A DNA stretch of 7,702 nucleotides from Allosphingosinicella sp. (GTDB taxonomy: Bacteria; Pseudomonadota; Alphaproteobacteria; Sphingomonadales; Sphingomonadaceae): NCBI GenBank assembly GCA_030146745.1, contig JASLBD010000163.1, forward strand, positions 1 through 7,702. The letters run 5' to 3'. How positions within the stretch are numbered: the first letter of the stretch is position 1; every line of letters starts with the position of its first letter. Shown piece by piece: positions 1 through 5,825 of this stretch. Below the pieces are notes generated by a model. That model was not told where the DNA came from and searched no databases. It saw nothing but the letters and a program-made list of their open reading frames with translations. A program made the translations under genes and the position numbers.

Positions 1-2247
1 TCGAACACCCTGGCCGTCGCCGATGCCGTCAAGCAGGCGGCCAAGGAGATCCAGCCCTCGTTGCCGGAAGGCATGACGATGGTCGTGGGCTCCGACGATT
101 CCCTCTTCATCAACGAGGCCATCAAGCGTGTCTGGATCACCCTTGCGGAGGCCGGCGTACTCGTCATCCTGGTCATCTTCCTGTTCCTCGGAAGCTGGCG
201 CGCGACTTTGATCCCGGCCGTCACGGTGCCGCTCTGCCTGCTCGCCAGTTTCGCGGTGCTGTGGCTGTTCGGCTTCTCGATCAACCTCCTGACCCTGCTT
301 GCCCTCGTCCTGTCGATCGGAATCGTCGTCGACGACGCGATCGTCGTGCTCGAGAATATCTATCACCGGATCGAGGAAGGCGAACCGCCGCTCGTCGCGG
401 CCTATGAGGGTGCGAGGCAGGTCGGCTTCGCCGTCGTCTCGACCACCCTCGTCGTCTGCGCGGTGTTCGTGCCGGTGATGTTCATCGCCGGAACCACCGG
501 CCTCCTCTTCCGCGAGCTGGCCGCGGCGATGATCGGCGCCGTCGCCTTTTCGGGCTTCCTAGCGCTGAGCCTGGCGCCGATGCTCTGCTCGAAGCTGCTC
601 CGCCACGAGGAGCGCGGCCGGATGGCGCGCTGGATCGACGATCGCTTCCGCCGGCTCGAGGGCTGGTACGAGCGCCGGCTGGACTGGTCGCTCAGGCGCC
701 CGCTCGTCCCGGTTGCGGCCATCTCGGTCCTGCTGGTCGCCGCCGGCTTCCTGTTCACGACGCTCAAGTCGGAGCTTGCCCCGCCCGAGGACGTCGGAAT
801 CCTCTCCGCGAACATCTCCGCGCCCGAGGGCACCGGCTATGAGGAGATGGACCGGTACGTCGTCGACGCCCAGGCGCGGCTGCTGCCGCTGCTTGAAGAC
901 GGCGCGGTTCGGACGATCATCACGCGCACGCCCGGCGGCTTCGGCGCCAGCGACGATTTCAACAGCGGAACGATCATCGTCTTCCTCAAGCCCTGGGGCG
1001 AGCGCGAGACGACTACCGCCGAAGTGGTCGCCGAGGTCAACCGCGAGCTCGGCGGAATGGCGGCGGTGCGCGGCAACGCGGCGGTCCGATCCTCGCTCGG
1101 CCGCGGCCGGGGCCAGCCGATCAACTTCGTCATCGCGGGCGGCAGCTACGAAGGGCTCGCGCGCGCCCGCGACCGGATCGTCGCCGCGGCGGCGGCCAAT
1201 CCCGGGATCGTCAACCTCGATTCCGACTATAAGGAGACCAAGCCGCAGCTGAGGATCGAAGTGGACACCAACCGCGCCGGCGATCTCGGAGTCTCGGTCG
1301 CCGACGTCAGCCAGGCGCTTCAGAGCCTGCTCGGCTCGCGCCGGGTCACCACCTATGTCGACCGGGGCGAGGAATATCGGGCCATCGTCCAGGCCGATGC
1401 GTCGGCGCGGGCCACCGAAGCGGATCTCGCGTCGATCTACGTTCGAAGCCGCTCGGGCGAGCTGGTGCCGCTGTCGAACCTGGTGACGACCCGCGAAAGC
1501 GCCGGCGCCCGCGATCTCGGGCGGTTCAACAAGCTTCGAGCGATCACCCTCTCCGGCGGCCTCGCCGGGGGCTATTCTCTGGGCGACGCGCTCGCCTTTC
1601 TGGAGCAGCAGGCCGCGGCCGCTCCCGAGGTCACCGCAATGGGCTATCGCGGCGAGAGCCAGGCCTTCAAGGAAGCGGGAGGGTCGATCCTCCTCGTCTT
1701 CGCTCTCACCATTCTCGTCGTCTACCTGCTGCTCGCCGCCCAGTTCGAGAGCTTCGTCCATCCGGCCGTGATCATCACCACCGTGCCGCTTGCCGTCGCG
1801 GGCGGGGTGATCGGCCTGGCGGCGATGGGGCAGTCGCTCAACCTCTACAGCCAGGTGGGGATCGTCATGCTCGTCGGGCTTGCGGCGAAGAACGGAATTC
1901 TCATCGTCGAATTCGCCAATCAGCTGCGCGACTCCGGCCGCGACATCGGGGAGGCGATCCGCGAAGCTTCGCGCCGCCGGCTTCGGCCGATCCTGATGAC
2001 CTCGATCGCGACCGTGGCGGGAGCGGTGCCGCTGATGCTTGCCGGAGGGGCCGGAGGCGGCGCCCGGCAGGCGATCGGAGTGGTCGTCGTCTGGGGCGTG
2101 TCGATCTCGACCCTGATCACCCTCTTCCTGATCCCGCTCCTCTATTCGCGCCTGGCCCGCTATACGGGCTCGCCGCTGGCGGTGACCAGGAAGCTCGAGG
2201 AGCAGCTCAGCCGTCCGACCGAAGCCCAGCCGGCGCCGGCGGAATGA
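1..2247 (+). CDS. RND multidrug efflux permease (AcrB/HAE1 type), 5'-truncated by window edge
   Basis: Inner-membrane, proton-driven pump of the resistance-nodulation-division superfamily. By family knowledge it works as a trimer with a periplasmic adaptor and an outer-membrane channel to export drugs, dyes or detergents. The reading frame is open from base 1, so the start lies outside; 748 residues are visible of a family length near 1,050, and roughly 300 N-terminal residues are missing. The visible part starts in the end of the first periplasmic porter loop, followed by TM2-TM6, the second periplasmic loop (about visible residues 250-550) and the C-terminal membrane block. Proton-relay residues are present: the Asp-Asp pair in IVVDDAIVVLEN (visible residues 111-112, codons 331-336) and the Lys in GLAAKNGILIVEF (visible residue 630). 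The adaptor gene is expected just upstream, outside the window. The substrate cannot be read from sequence. The family call is very secure; the exact subfamily (AcrB, MexB or MexF-like) is not. Confidence 0.97.
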   Translation, partial: SNTLAVADAVKQAAKEIQPSLPEGMTMVVGSDDSLFINEAIKRVWITLAEAGVLVILVIFLFLGSWRATLIPAVTVPLCLLASFAVLWLFGFSINLLTLLALVLSIGIVVDDAIVVLENIYHRIEEGEPPLVAAYEGARQVGFAVVSTTLVVCAVFVPVMFIAGTTGLLFRELAAAMIGAVAFSGFLALSLAPMLCSKLLRHEERGRMARWIDDRFRRLEGWYERRLDWSLRRPLVPVAAISVLLVAAGFLFTTLKSELAPPEDVGILSANISAPEGTGYEEMDRYVVDAQARLLPLLEDGAVRTIITRTPGGFGASDDFNSGTIIVFLKPWGERETTTAEVVAEVNRELGGMAAVRGNAAVRSSLGRGRGQPINFVIAGGSYEGLARARDRIVAAAAANPGIVNLDSDYKETKPQLRIEVDTNRAGDLGVSVADVSQALQSLLGSRRVTTYVDRGEEYRAIVQADASARATEADLASIYVRSRSGELVPLSNLVTTRESAGARDLGRFNKLRAITLSGGLAGGYSLGDALAFLEQQAAAAPEVTAMGYRGESQAFKEAGGSILLVFALTILVVYLLLAAQFESFVHPAVIITTVPLAVAGGVIGLAAMGQSLNLYSQVGIVMLVGLAAKNGILIVEFANQLRDSGRDIGEAIREASRRRLRPILMTSIATVAGAVPLMLAGGAGGGARQAIGVVVVWGVSISTLITLFLIPLLYSRLARYTGSPLAVTRKLEEQLSRPTEAQPAPAE

Positions 2248-2266
2248 ACGGGAATTCGGGAGATCG

Positions 2267-2284
2267 TGAACTTCATGAACTTCA
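2267..2284 (+). repeat. Perfect tandem 9-mer (TGAACTTCA x2)
   Basis: Two adjacent exact copies of TGAACTTCA lie in the gap between the efflux gene stop and the chosen tspO start. The repeat is AT-richer than its surroundings. It could be a regulator half-site pair or chance. If translation began at ATG 2244 it would be coding. Confidence 0.6.
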
Positions 2285-2306
2285 CCCTGGAAAAACGGAG
2301 AGCGCG

Positions 2307-2861
2307 ATGACCGGGATCGCCTCCAGGTCGCAGCTCAGGATGTCGTTCCTGCGCTATGCCCTCTTCACCGTGCCGCTGGTGCTTCTGCTCGGGACGGTCT
2401 CCGGCCGGATCGCCAATTCCGGCTACGGCAACGCCTGGTTCGACGCCCTCCGGAAGCCGGCGATCATGCCGCCCGGATGGATGTTCGGAGCCGCCTGGAC
2501 GATCCTCTACATCTTGCTCGGTCTCGCATTGGCCCTGATCCTCCACGCCCGCGGCGCCCGCGGCCGCGGCCCGGCGCTGACCCTGTTCGTCCTCCAGCTC
2601 CTGCTCAACTACGCCTGGTCGCCCATCTTCTTCGCCTATCACGAGGTCGGGGCGGCCTTCTGGACGATCCTCGCGATGATCGCGATCTCGGCGGTCACCG
2701 CCTTTCTCTTCTGGCGAATACGCCGCTCGGCGGGCCTGCTGATGCTGCCCTATCTCGCCTGGCTGAGCTTCGCGGCCGTGCTCACCTGGCAGATCGGGCT
2801 CCTCAACCCGCGGGCTGCGGAGCTTGCGCCGGGCGGCTCCACTACCGATATCGCCCTTTGA
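2307..2861 (+). CDS. tspO: TspO/MBR family tryptophan-rich sensory protein
   Basis: Five-helix membrane protein of the TspO / peripheral-type benzodiazepine receptor family. Homologues bind porphyrins and related ligands, and in Rhodobacter TspO acts as an oxygen- and tetrapyrrole-linked regulator; the role here is inferred. The 184-residue product has five hydrophobic segments and the family signatures: WFDALRKPAIMPPGW (residues 44-58), the FGAAWTILY stretch at 60-68, LLLNYAWSPIFF, and MLPYLAWLSFAAVLTW near the end. The usual length is about 150-165, so the N-terminus is slightly long. I chose ATG 2307 because CGGAG lies 6 bases before it. Two other starts are possible: ATG 2244, which overlaps the efflux stop as ATGA but adds 21 residues unlike the family and lacks a well-spaced ribosome site, and ATG 2340. 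It sits 59 bases after the RND gene and 20 before ubiK on the same strand, so co-transcription with either is plausible. Confidence 0.9.
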   Translation: MTGIASRSQLRMSFLRYALFTVPLVLLLGTVSGRIANSGYGNAWFDALRKPAIMPPGWMFGAAWTILYILLGLALALILHARGARGRGPALTLFVLQLLLNYAWSPIFFAYHEVGAAFWTILAMIAISAVTAFLFWRIRRSAGLLMLPYLAWLSFAAVLTWQIGLLNPRAAELAPGGSTTDIAL

Positions 2862-2881
2862 GCATTTCACAGGAGGACGCC

Positions 2882-3181
2882 ATGCAGTCCGAAAACCGTC
2901 TGTTCGACGATTTCGTCAAGGTCATGAACGGCGCCGCCGGCACCATCGCCGGAATGGGCCGCGAAGCGGAGGGCGCCTTCCGCGACCGGATGCGCGACTG
3001 GGTCGGCGGCCTCGACATGGTCTCGCGCGAGGAGTTCGAGGCGATGAAGGCGATCGCCATCGCCGCCCGCGAGGAAAGCGCCGCGCTCAAGAGCCGGGTC
3101 GAGGCGCTCGAGGCCGCGGCGGCGGCCAGGCCGAAGCGCAAGCCCGCCGGCGAGGCCGGTACGGCCTCCGGGGCCCAGTAA
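2882..3181 (+). CDS. ubiK: UbiK/BMFP family protein (ubiquinone biosynthesis accessory factor)
   Basis: Small protein of the BMFP (Brucella membrane fusogenic protein) / YqiC family. In enterobacteria UbiK binds UbiJ and lipid and supports aerobic ubiquinone synthesis; transfer of that role to this protein is inferred. The 99-residue product matches family size. The N-terminal half (LFDDFVKVMNGAAGT, residues 7-21) forms the amphipathic membrane-active part. VSREEFEAMKAIAIAAREE followed by LKSRVEALEAA (about 47-85) forms the C-terminal coiled coil typical of the family. The last 15 or so residues are a low-complexity Lys/Pro/Gly/Ala tail. The start is firm: AGGAGG at 2871-2876 is followed by 5 bases and ATG. 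It begins 20 bases after tspO stops. The protein is short and coiled-coil, so the family assignment is good but the biochemical role less so. Confidence 0.85.
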   Translation: MQSENRLFDDFVKVMNGAAGTIAGMGREAEGAFRDRMRDWVGGLDMVSREEFEAMKAIAIAAREESAALKSRVEALEAAAAARPKRKPAGEAGTASGAQ

Positions 3182-3182
3182 T

Positions 3183-3198
3183 CCACAACATATTGTGG
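3183..3198 (+). other. Small inverted repeat directly after ubiK stop
   Basis: CCACAA, loop CATA, TTGTGG: a 6-bp perfect stem starting two bases after the ubiK stop codon. It is AT-richer than the neighbourhood. No T-run follows, so it is at best a weak terminator; it could also be an operator or an mRNA 3'-end stabilising hairpin for the tspO-ubiK transcript. Confidence 0.4.
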
Positions 3199-3276
3199 TC
3201 GCCTAACCTGCGTCTCTTGCGCCGGCGCTCGCGCACGGGCAGTTTCGTGGAACAGGGGCGGCCGGAAAGCTGAGTG

Positions 3277-3783
3277 ATGAACGTGGACGAATTCGAGCTG
3301 GAGCGCGAGCCGGGCGGCCCGATCGACATGCTCGAACATTATTTCAGCGCCCATGGCTGGGTCTGCGAGCGCGGCGAGGACGAGATCGTCGCCAACTTCC
3401 AGGGCAGCTGGGCGCAATACGAGCTTCGCGCCGTCTGGCGCGACGAGGATCATGTCCTCCAGTTCCTGGCGCTTCCCGACATCAGGGTGGCCCAGGACAA
3501 GCGTGCCGCCGTCTACGAGACGATCGGCCTGATCAACGAGCAATTGTGGATCGGCCATTTCGAGCTGTGGGCCTCGTCCGGCCTCGTCCTCTTCCGCCAC
3601 GCCACCCTGCTCGAAGGCGAGGAAGGCGGAGTCCTCACCCTCCAGCACGCCGAGACCCTGGTCGAAGCGGCGATCGAGGAATGCGAGCGCTTCTACCCGG
3701 TCTTCCAGTTCGTCCTATGGGCCGGCAAGACCCCCCAGGAGGCGATCGCCGCGGCGCTCATCGAGACCCAGGGCGAGGCCTGA
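3277..3783 (+). CDS. YbjN domain-containing protein
   Basis: Cytosolic protein of 168 residues with a YbjN-type domain, a fold related to type III secretion chaperones whose molecular function is unsettled. Supporting sequence: an N-terminal DMLEHYFSAHGWVCER helix-strand start (about 17-32), a central strand region (DEIVANFQGSWAQYEL, then VLQFLALPDIRV), the helix with INEQLWIGHFELW that is typical of the family (about 88-100), and a C-terminal helical part with ECERFYPVFQFVLW. There are no signal peptide or membrane segments; the protein is acidic and rich in aromatic residues. GTG 3274 and ATG 3277 are both possible starts; I prefer the ATG, 7 bases after GGAAAG (3264-3269). It sits between ubiK and proC, an order I recall from other sphingomonads, but nothing here shows a functional tie to proline synthesis. 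Good family call, unknown role. Confidence 0.85.
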   Translation: MNVDEFELEREPGGPIDMLEHYFSAHGWVCERGEDEIVANFQGSWAQYELRAVWRDEDHVLQFLALPDIRVAQDKRAAVYETIGLINEQLWIGHFELWASSGLVLFRHATLLEGEEGGVLTLQHAETLVEAAIEECERFYPVFQFVLWAGKTPQEAIAAALIETQGEA

Positions 3784-3788
3784 CGGAG

Positions 3789-3813
3789 CGGCCGAAGGTG
3801 GTACTTTCGGCCG
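3789..3813 (+). terminator. Terminator-like hairpin after the YbjN gene
   Basis: CGGCCGAA (3789-3796), a 9-base loop, and TTCGGCCG (3806-3813) form an 8-bp perfect stem starting 6 bases after the stop codon. Only GTTGAA follows rather than a T-tract, so efficient intrinsic termination is uncertain. Confidence 0.4.
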
Positions 3814-3825
3814 GTTGAACCCCAT

Positions 3826-3907
3826 CGTTCGCGCTGAGCCTGTCGAAGCGCCTCGCTTTCGAAAGCGCCGGAGGAAGGAGAGGGCTTCGACAAGCTCAGT
3901 GCGAACG
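3826..3907. repeat. Sphingomonad-type long inverted repeat with inner palindrome
   Basis: Two 24-base arms, CGTTCGCGCTGAGCCTGTCG plus AAGC (3826-3849) and the matching 3884-3907, are reverse complements at 22 of 24 positions. They flank a 34-base spacer that holds a perfect 14-base palindrome, CGCTTTCGAAAGCG (3854-3867). The arm is a sequence I recognise as a dispersed palindromic repeat in sphingomonad genomes, similar in character to REP or ERIC elements; that recognition is from memory, not a search. It fills the gap between the YbjN-domain gene and proC and ends 16 bases before the proC start. It could form a long cruciform or RNA hairpin in the proC leader. Confidence 0.85.
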
Positions 3908-3923
3908 GTCTAGGGGTGATCCC

Positions 3924-4739
3924 ATGACCCAACTCCTCCTCCCCGGCCCGCTTTTCCTGATCGGCTGCGGCAACATGGCCGGGGCGATGCTCGAAGGCTG
4001 GCTCGCGGCCGGAGCCGACCCGCGCCTGATCACCGTCGTCCGCCCCAGCGGGCGAGCGCCCGCGCCCGGCATTCGCACCCTCACCGCCCTGCCCGAGGAC
4101 GAGGTTCCGGCGCTGGTCCTGCTCGGAGTGAAGCCCCAAAAGCTCGCCGAGGTCGCCCCGGCCGTCGCTCCGGCGCTCGAGCGGGAGACGATCCTGGTCT
4201 CGATCCTCGCCGGCACGACCCTGGCCGCCCTGCGCGGCTTCTTCCCGGCCCCTCGGACGATCGTGAAGGCCATGCCGAACCTCCCGGTCAGCCTGCGCAA
4301 GGGGGTGACCGGCCTGCATTCCGACGGTGCCGGCGGCGAGGCCGGCAAGGCCGAGGTCGAGCGGCTGATGTGCGCGCTCGGCCATGTCGAATGGTTTGAC
4401 GACGAGACGCTCTTTGCCGTCGCCAGCGCCCTCACCGCCGCCGCCCCCGCCTTCCTCTACCGCTTCCTCGACGCGCTCGCGGCGGCGGGGGAAGCGCTGG
4501 GCCTCCCCGCGGAGCAGGCGGCACGCCTCGCCGCGATCATGGCCGAAGGGGCGAGCGCTCTCGCCGTCAAATCGGGGGCGGCCCCGGAGCAGCTCGCCCG
4601 CCGGGTCGCCAGCCCCGGCGGCACGACCGAAGCGGGACTCGCCGTGCTCGACTCCGAGGAGGGGCTGAGGGCGCTGTTGCTCCGGACCCTGGAGGCCTCG
4701 CGCCGGCGCGGCCAGGAAATGGCCGGGCTTACCTCCTAA
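3924..4739 (+). CDS. proC: Pyrroline-5-carboxylate reductase
   Basis: Catalyses the NAD(P)H-dependent reduction of 1-pyrroline-5-carboxylate to L-proline, the last step of proline synthesis, in the cytosol. The 271-residue length matches the family. The N-terminal Rossmann fold opens with FLIGCGNMAGAMLEGWL (about residues 11-27), the dinucleotide-binding loop with the family's G-x-G-N-M pattern. LLGVKPQKL and VSILAGTTL are the following conserved strands; IVKAMPNLPVSLRKGVTGL carries the conserved AMPN loop near the substrate site. The all-helical C-terminal dimer domain ends with the family signature RVASPGGTTEAGL (about 231-243). AGGGG at 3912-3916, 7 bases before ATG, supports the start. 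It is separated from the upstream gene by 140 bases containing a hairpin and the large inverted repeat, so its transcript either crosses that structure or starts near it. No clear promoter was found. Nothing unusual in the catalytic motifs. Confidence 0.96.
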   Translation: MTQLLLPGPLFLIGCGNMAGAMLEGWLAAGADPRLITVVRPSGRAPAPGIRTLTALPEDEVPALVLLGVKPQKLAEVAPAVAPALERETILVSILAGTTLAALRGFFPAPRTIVKAMPNLPVSLRKGVTGLHSDGAGGEAGKAEVERLMCALGHVEWFDDETLFAVASALTAAAPAFLYRFLDALAAAGEALGLPAEQAARLAAIMAEGASALAVKSGAAPEQLARRVASPGGTTEAGLAVLDSEEGLRALLLRTLEASRRRGQEMAGLTS

Positions 4740-4762
4740 ACCCCCGATGAACGCGGCGTAGT

Positions 4763-4790
4763 TTGGGGTTCATGCAACGCGGCATATCCT
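4763..4790 (+). promoter_or_regulatory. Possible sigma70-like promoter for the Arg-rich protein gene
   Basis: TTGGGG (4763-4768), a 16-base spacer and TATCCT (4785-4790) lie 60 bases before the next start codon. The -35 box overlaps the right half of an inverted repeat (ATGAAC 4747-4752, GTTCAT 4768-4773), and AACGCGGC occurs twice here (4750-4757, 4776-4783). Match to consensus is moderate. Confidence 0.3.
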
Positions 4791-4850
4791 CGGCTCGTTT
4801 CCACCGGCGTCCGCGATCCGCGCGGGCGCCCCAGTCGAGGAGAGACGAGT

Positions 4851-5171
4851 ATGCGTATGTATGTTCTGGCCGCCACGCTGGCGGCCGCGGTCGCGCTTCC
4901 GGCGACGGCCGCTTCGGCGCGCCATTACGGCCACGGTTACGGCTACAACAACCGCAGCGAAGTCCGCCAGGAGCGGCGCGAGTGCCGCCGCGAGCTTCGG
5001 CGCGCCGACAGCCGGCGCGAGTATCGCCGCGAGCTGCGCGAATGCCGGCGCGAGATCCGGGACGCGCGTCGCGACCAGTGGCGGGACAATCGCTACGGCT
5101 ACCGCTCCGGCTATCGCTACGGCGATCGCGGCCGCTATTGGGACGGCTATCGTTGGCGCTACCGCTACTAA
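4851..5171 (+). CDS. Exported Arg/Tyr-rich small protein with repeated ECRREL motif (unknown function)
   Basis: No family was recognised with confidence. The 106-residue product starts with a clear Sec signal peptide (MRMYVLAATLAAAVALPATA) and a likely cleavage after ASA at residue 23. The mature part has three zones: a His/Gly/Tyr stretch (24-34); a strongly charged helix-prone zone (35-79) with the repeated unit E-C/Y-R-R-E-L/I-R at residues 44, 57 and 64, giving Cys at 45 and 65 and Tyr at 58; and an Arg/Tyr/Gly/Trp-rich tail (80-106) ending in RWRYRY. Mature net charge is strongly positive, so binding to lipopolysaccharide, polyanions or nucleic acid in the periplasm or outside is conceivable (inference). 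GAGGAGA at 4837-4843 is 7 bases before ATG. It is a single gene between proC and the KTSC gene, followed by a strong hairpin. Proteins of this general look, annotated hypothetical, are common in sphingomonads. Confidence 0.8.
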   Translation: MRMYVLAATLAAAVALPATAASARHYGHGYGYNNRSEVRQERRECRRELRRADSRREYRRELRECRREIRDARRDQWRDNRYGYRSGYRYGDRGRYWDGYRWRYRY

Positions 5172-5177
5172 GCCGCG

Positions 5178-5219
5178 AGTGCTCCACCGGGCGGCGCGAC
5201 GTCGCCCGGTGGCCGCACT
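5178..5219 (+). terminator. Strong bipartite hairpin between the Arg-rich and KTSC genes
   Basis: CCACCGGGCG (5184-5193) pairs perfectly with CGCCCGGTGG (5203-5212). The stem can continue inward by two pairs (one G-U) and outward, after a small internal loop, by AGTGC (5178-5182) with GCACT (5215-5219): about 17 pairs in total. It begins 6 bases after the upstream stop. No T-tract follows, and the structure ends exactly where the TGAGG ribosome site of the KTSC gene (5219-5223) begins. It can be a terminator, a transcript-end stabiliser or a control element for the next gene. Confidence 0.65.
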
Positions 5220-5227
5220 GAGGCCCT

Positions 5228-5431
5228 ATGCCTTCGACCGTCATCCGTTCGATCGTCTACCGGCCTGAGGCCCGCGAGCTCGACGTGACGTTCACCACCG
5301 GCCGCCGCTACCTGTTCCACGACGTCCCGCCCGAAGCCGCCGAGGCCTTCCGCCAGGCACGGATCAAGGGCCGCCATTTCAACAGCCGCATCCGCGGCCG
5401 CTACCGCTTTTCGGAAGCGTCGCCCGACTGA
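5228..5431 (+). CDS. KTSC domain-containing small protein
   Basis: A 67-residue protein that is one whole KTSC domain. The domain is named for its occurrence at the C-terminus of some lysyl-tRNA synthetases and also occurs alone in many bacteria; its function is unknown. Family features seen: the opening STVIRSIVYRPEARELDV (residues 3-20), the strand FTTGRRYLFHDVPPE (22-36), a helix EAFRQARIKGRHFNSRIRG (39-57), and the closing Tyr at 59. The A-x-x-x-G-x-x-F-N-x-x-I-R pattern is the clearest family signature. It is basic, cytosolic, with no cysteine. TGAGG at 5219-5223 is 4 bases before ATG, a short spacing, and the preceding hairpin runs right up to it. The 3' end overlaps the opposite-strand lipoprotein gene by 31 bases. 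The family is secure; the job is unknown. Confidence 0.85.
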   Translation: MPSTVIRSIVYRPEARELDVTFTTGRRYLFHDVPPEAAEAFRQARIKGRHFNSRIRGRYRFSEASPD

Positions 5432-5802
5432 GCGGCCGGCGCGGCCATCGGCTTGCATTCCGGCAGGCCGAGCTCGCGCGCGTCCTTGCAGGGGCTGACC
5501 TGGACGTCGCCGTTGGGGGCGATGTAGATGGCATAGTCGCCGGCGTCGCTGCAGCGGGCCGTCCACATCGCCATCGTCTTGTACTGCTGCTGGTAGCCGC
5601 CCGCGTCGACCCGCTTGCAGCGCCGGCCGTTGTCGCGGATCGCGCGATAGAGGCCGAGGTGGCGGGTCGGTTCGCTCAGCGTCTTGAGCTGGTCGCTGGT
5701 CGGGTTGGCCGCGACGACCTGGGTCACGTTCCGCTCCGGCGCCCCATCCTCGCAGCCGGCGAGAAGCACCAGGCATGCCGCCGTCGTCGCCCAGGTCTTC
5801 AT
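5401..5802 (-). CDS. Putative lipoprotein with four mature cysteines (unknown function)
   Basis: A 133-residue product with a lipoprotein signal peptide: Lys2, a hydrophobic core, and the lipobox LAGC at 14-17, predicting lipidation at Cys17 and anchoring in the envelope. Residues 18-50 look flexible, then comes a compact region with YRAIRDNGRRCKRV, MWTARCSDAGDYAIYIAPNG (about 79-98) and SPCKDARELGLPECKP. Beyond Cys17 the cysteines are at 62, 84, 105 and 116, enough for two disulfides, as expected for a periplasmic fold. The tail (119-133) is Ala/Ser-rich and low complexity. GGGAG lies 7 bases before ATG (plus 5810-5814). It starts 23 bases after the exbD stop on the same strand, so the two are probably one operon. 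The 3' end runs 31 bases into the convergent KTSC gene. I recognise no named family with confidence. Confidence 0.8.
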   Translation of the reverse strand: MKTWATTAACLVLLAGCEDGAPERNVTQVVAANPTSDQLKTLSEPTRHLGLYRAIRDNGRRCKRVDAGGYQQQYKTMAMWTARCSDAGDYAIYIAPNGDVQVSPCKDARELGLPECKPMAAPAAQSGDASEKR

Positions 5803-5825
5803 GACTCCACTCCCTTCGTTCGTAT

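Noticed and set aside
559..1761. 400-codon open frame on the minus strand inside the efflux gene
   Set aside because: It lies wholly antisense to a well-conserved RND coding sequence; its product is a low-complexity Arg/Asp/Gly/Ala chain with no domain, as expected from GC-rich third-position bias.
61..2247. TTG at base 61 as the start of the efflux permease
   Set aside because: The frame is open to base 1 and the residues before base 61 fit the RND porter-loop sequence, so the gene is truncated by the window edge.
2160..2870. 236-codon minus-strand frame over tspO and the end of the efflux gene
   Set aside because: Antisense to two recognisable genes; product is charged low-complexity sequence with no start signal.
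3189..3222. TTGTGG after ubiK as a -35 box for the YbjN gene
   Set aside because: No acceptable -10 hexamer lies 16-18 bases downstream; the bases are better explained as one arm of the small inverted repeat.
3693..4385. 230-codon and 179-codon minus-strand frames over proC
   Set aside because: They are antisense shadows of proC. The stretch resembling FALSLSKP / LRQAQRER comes from translating the inverted repeat, not from a protein family.
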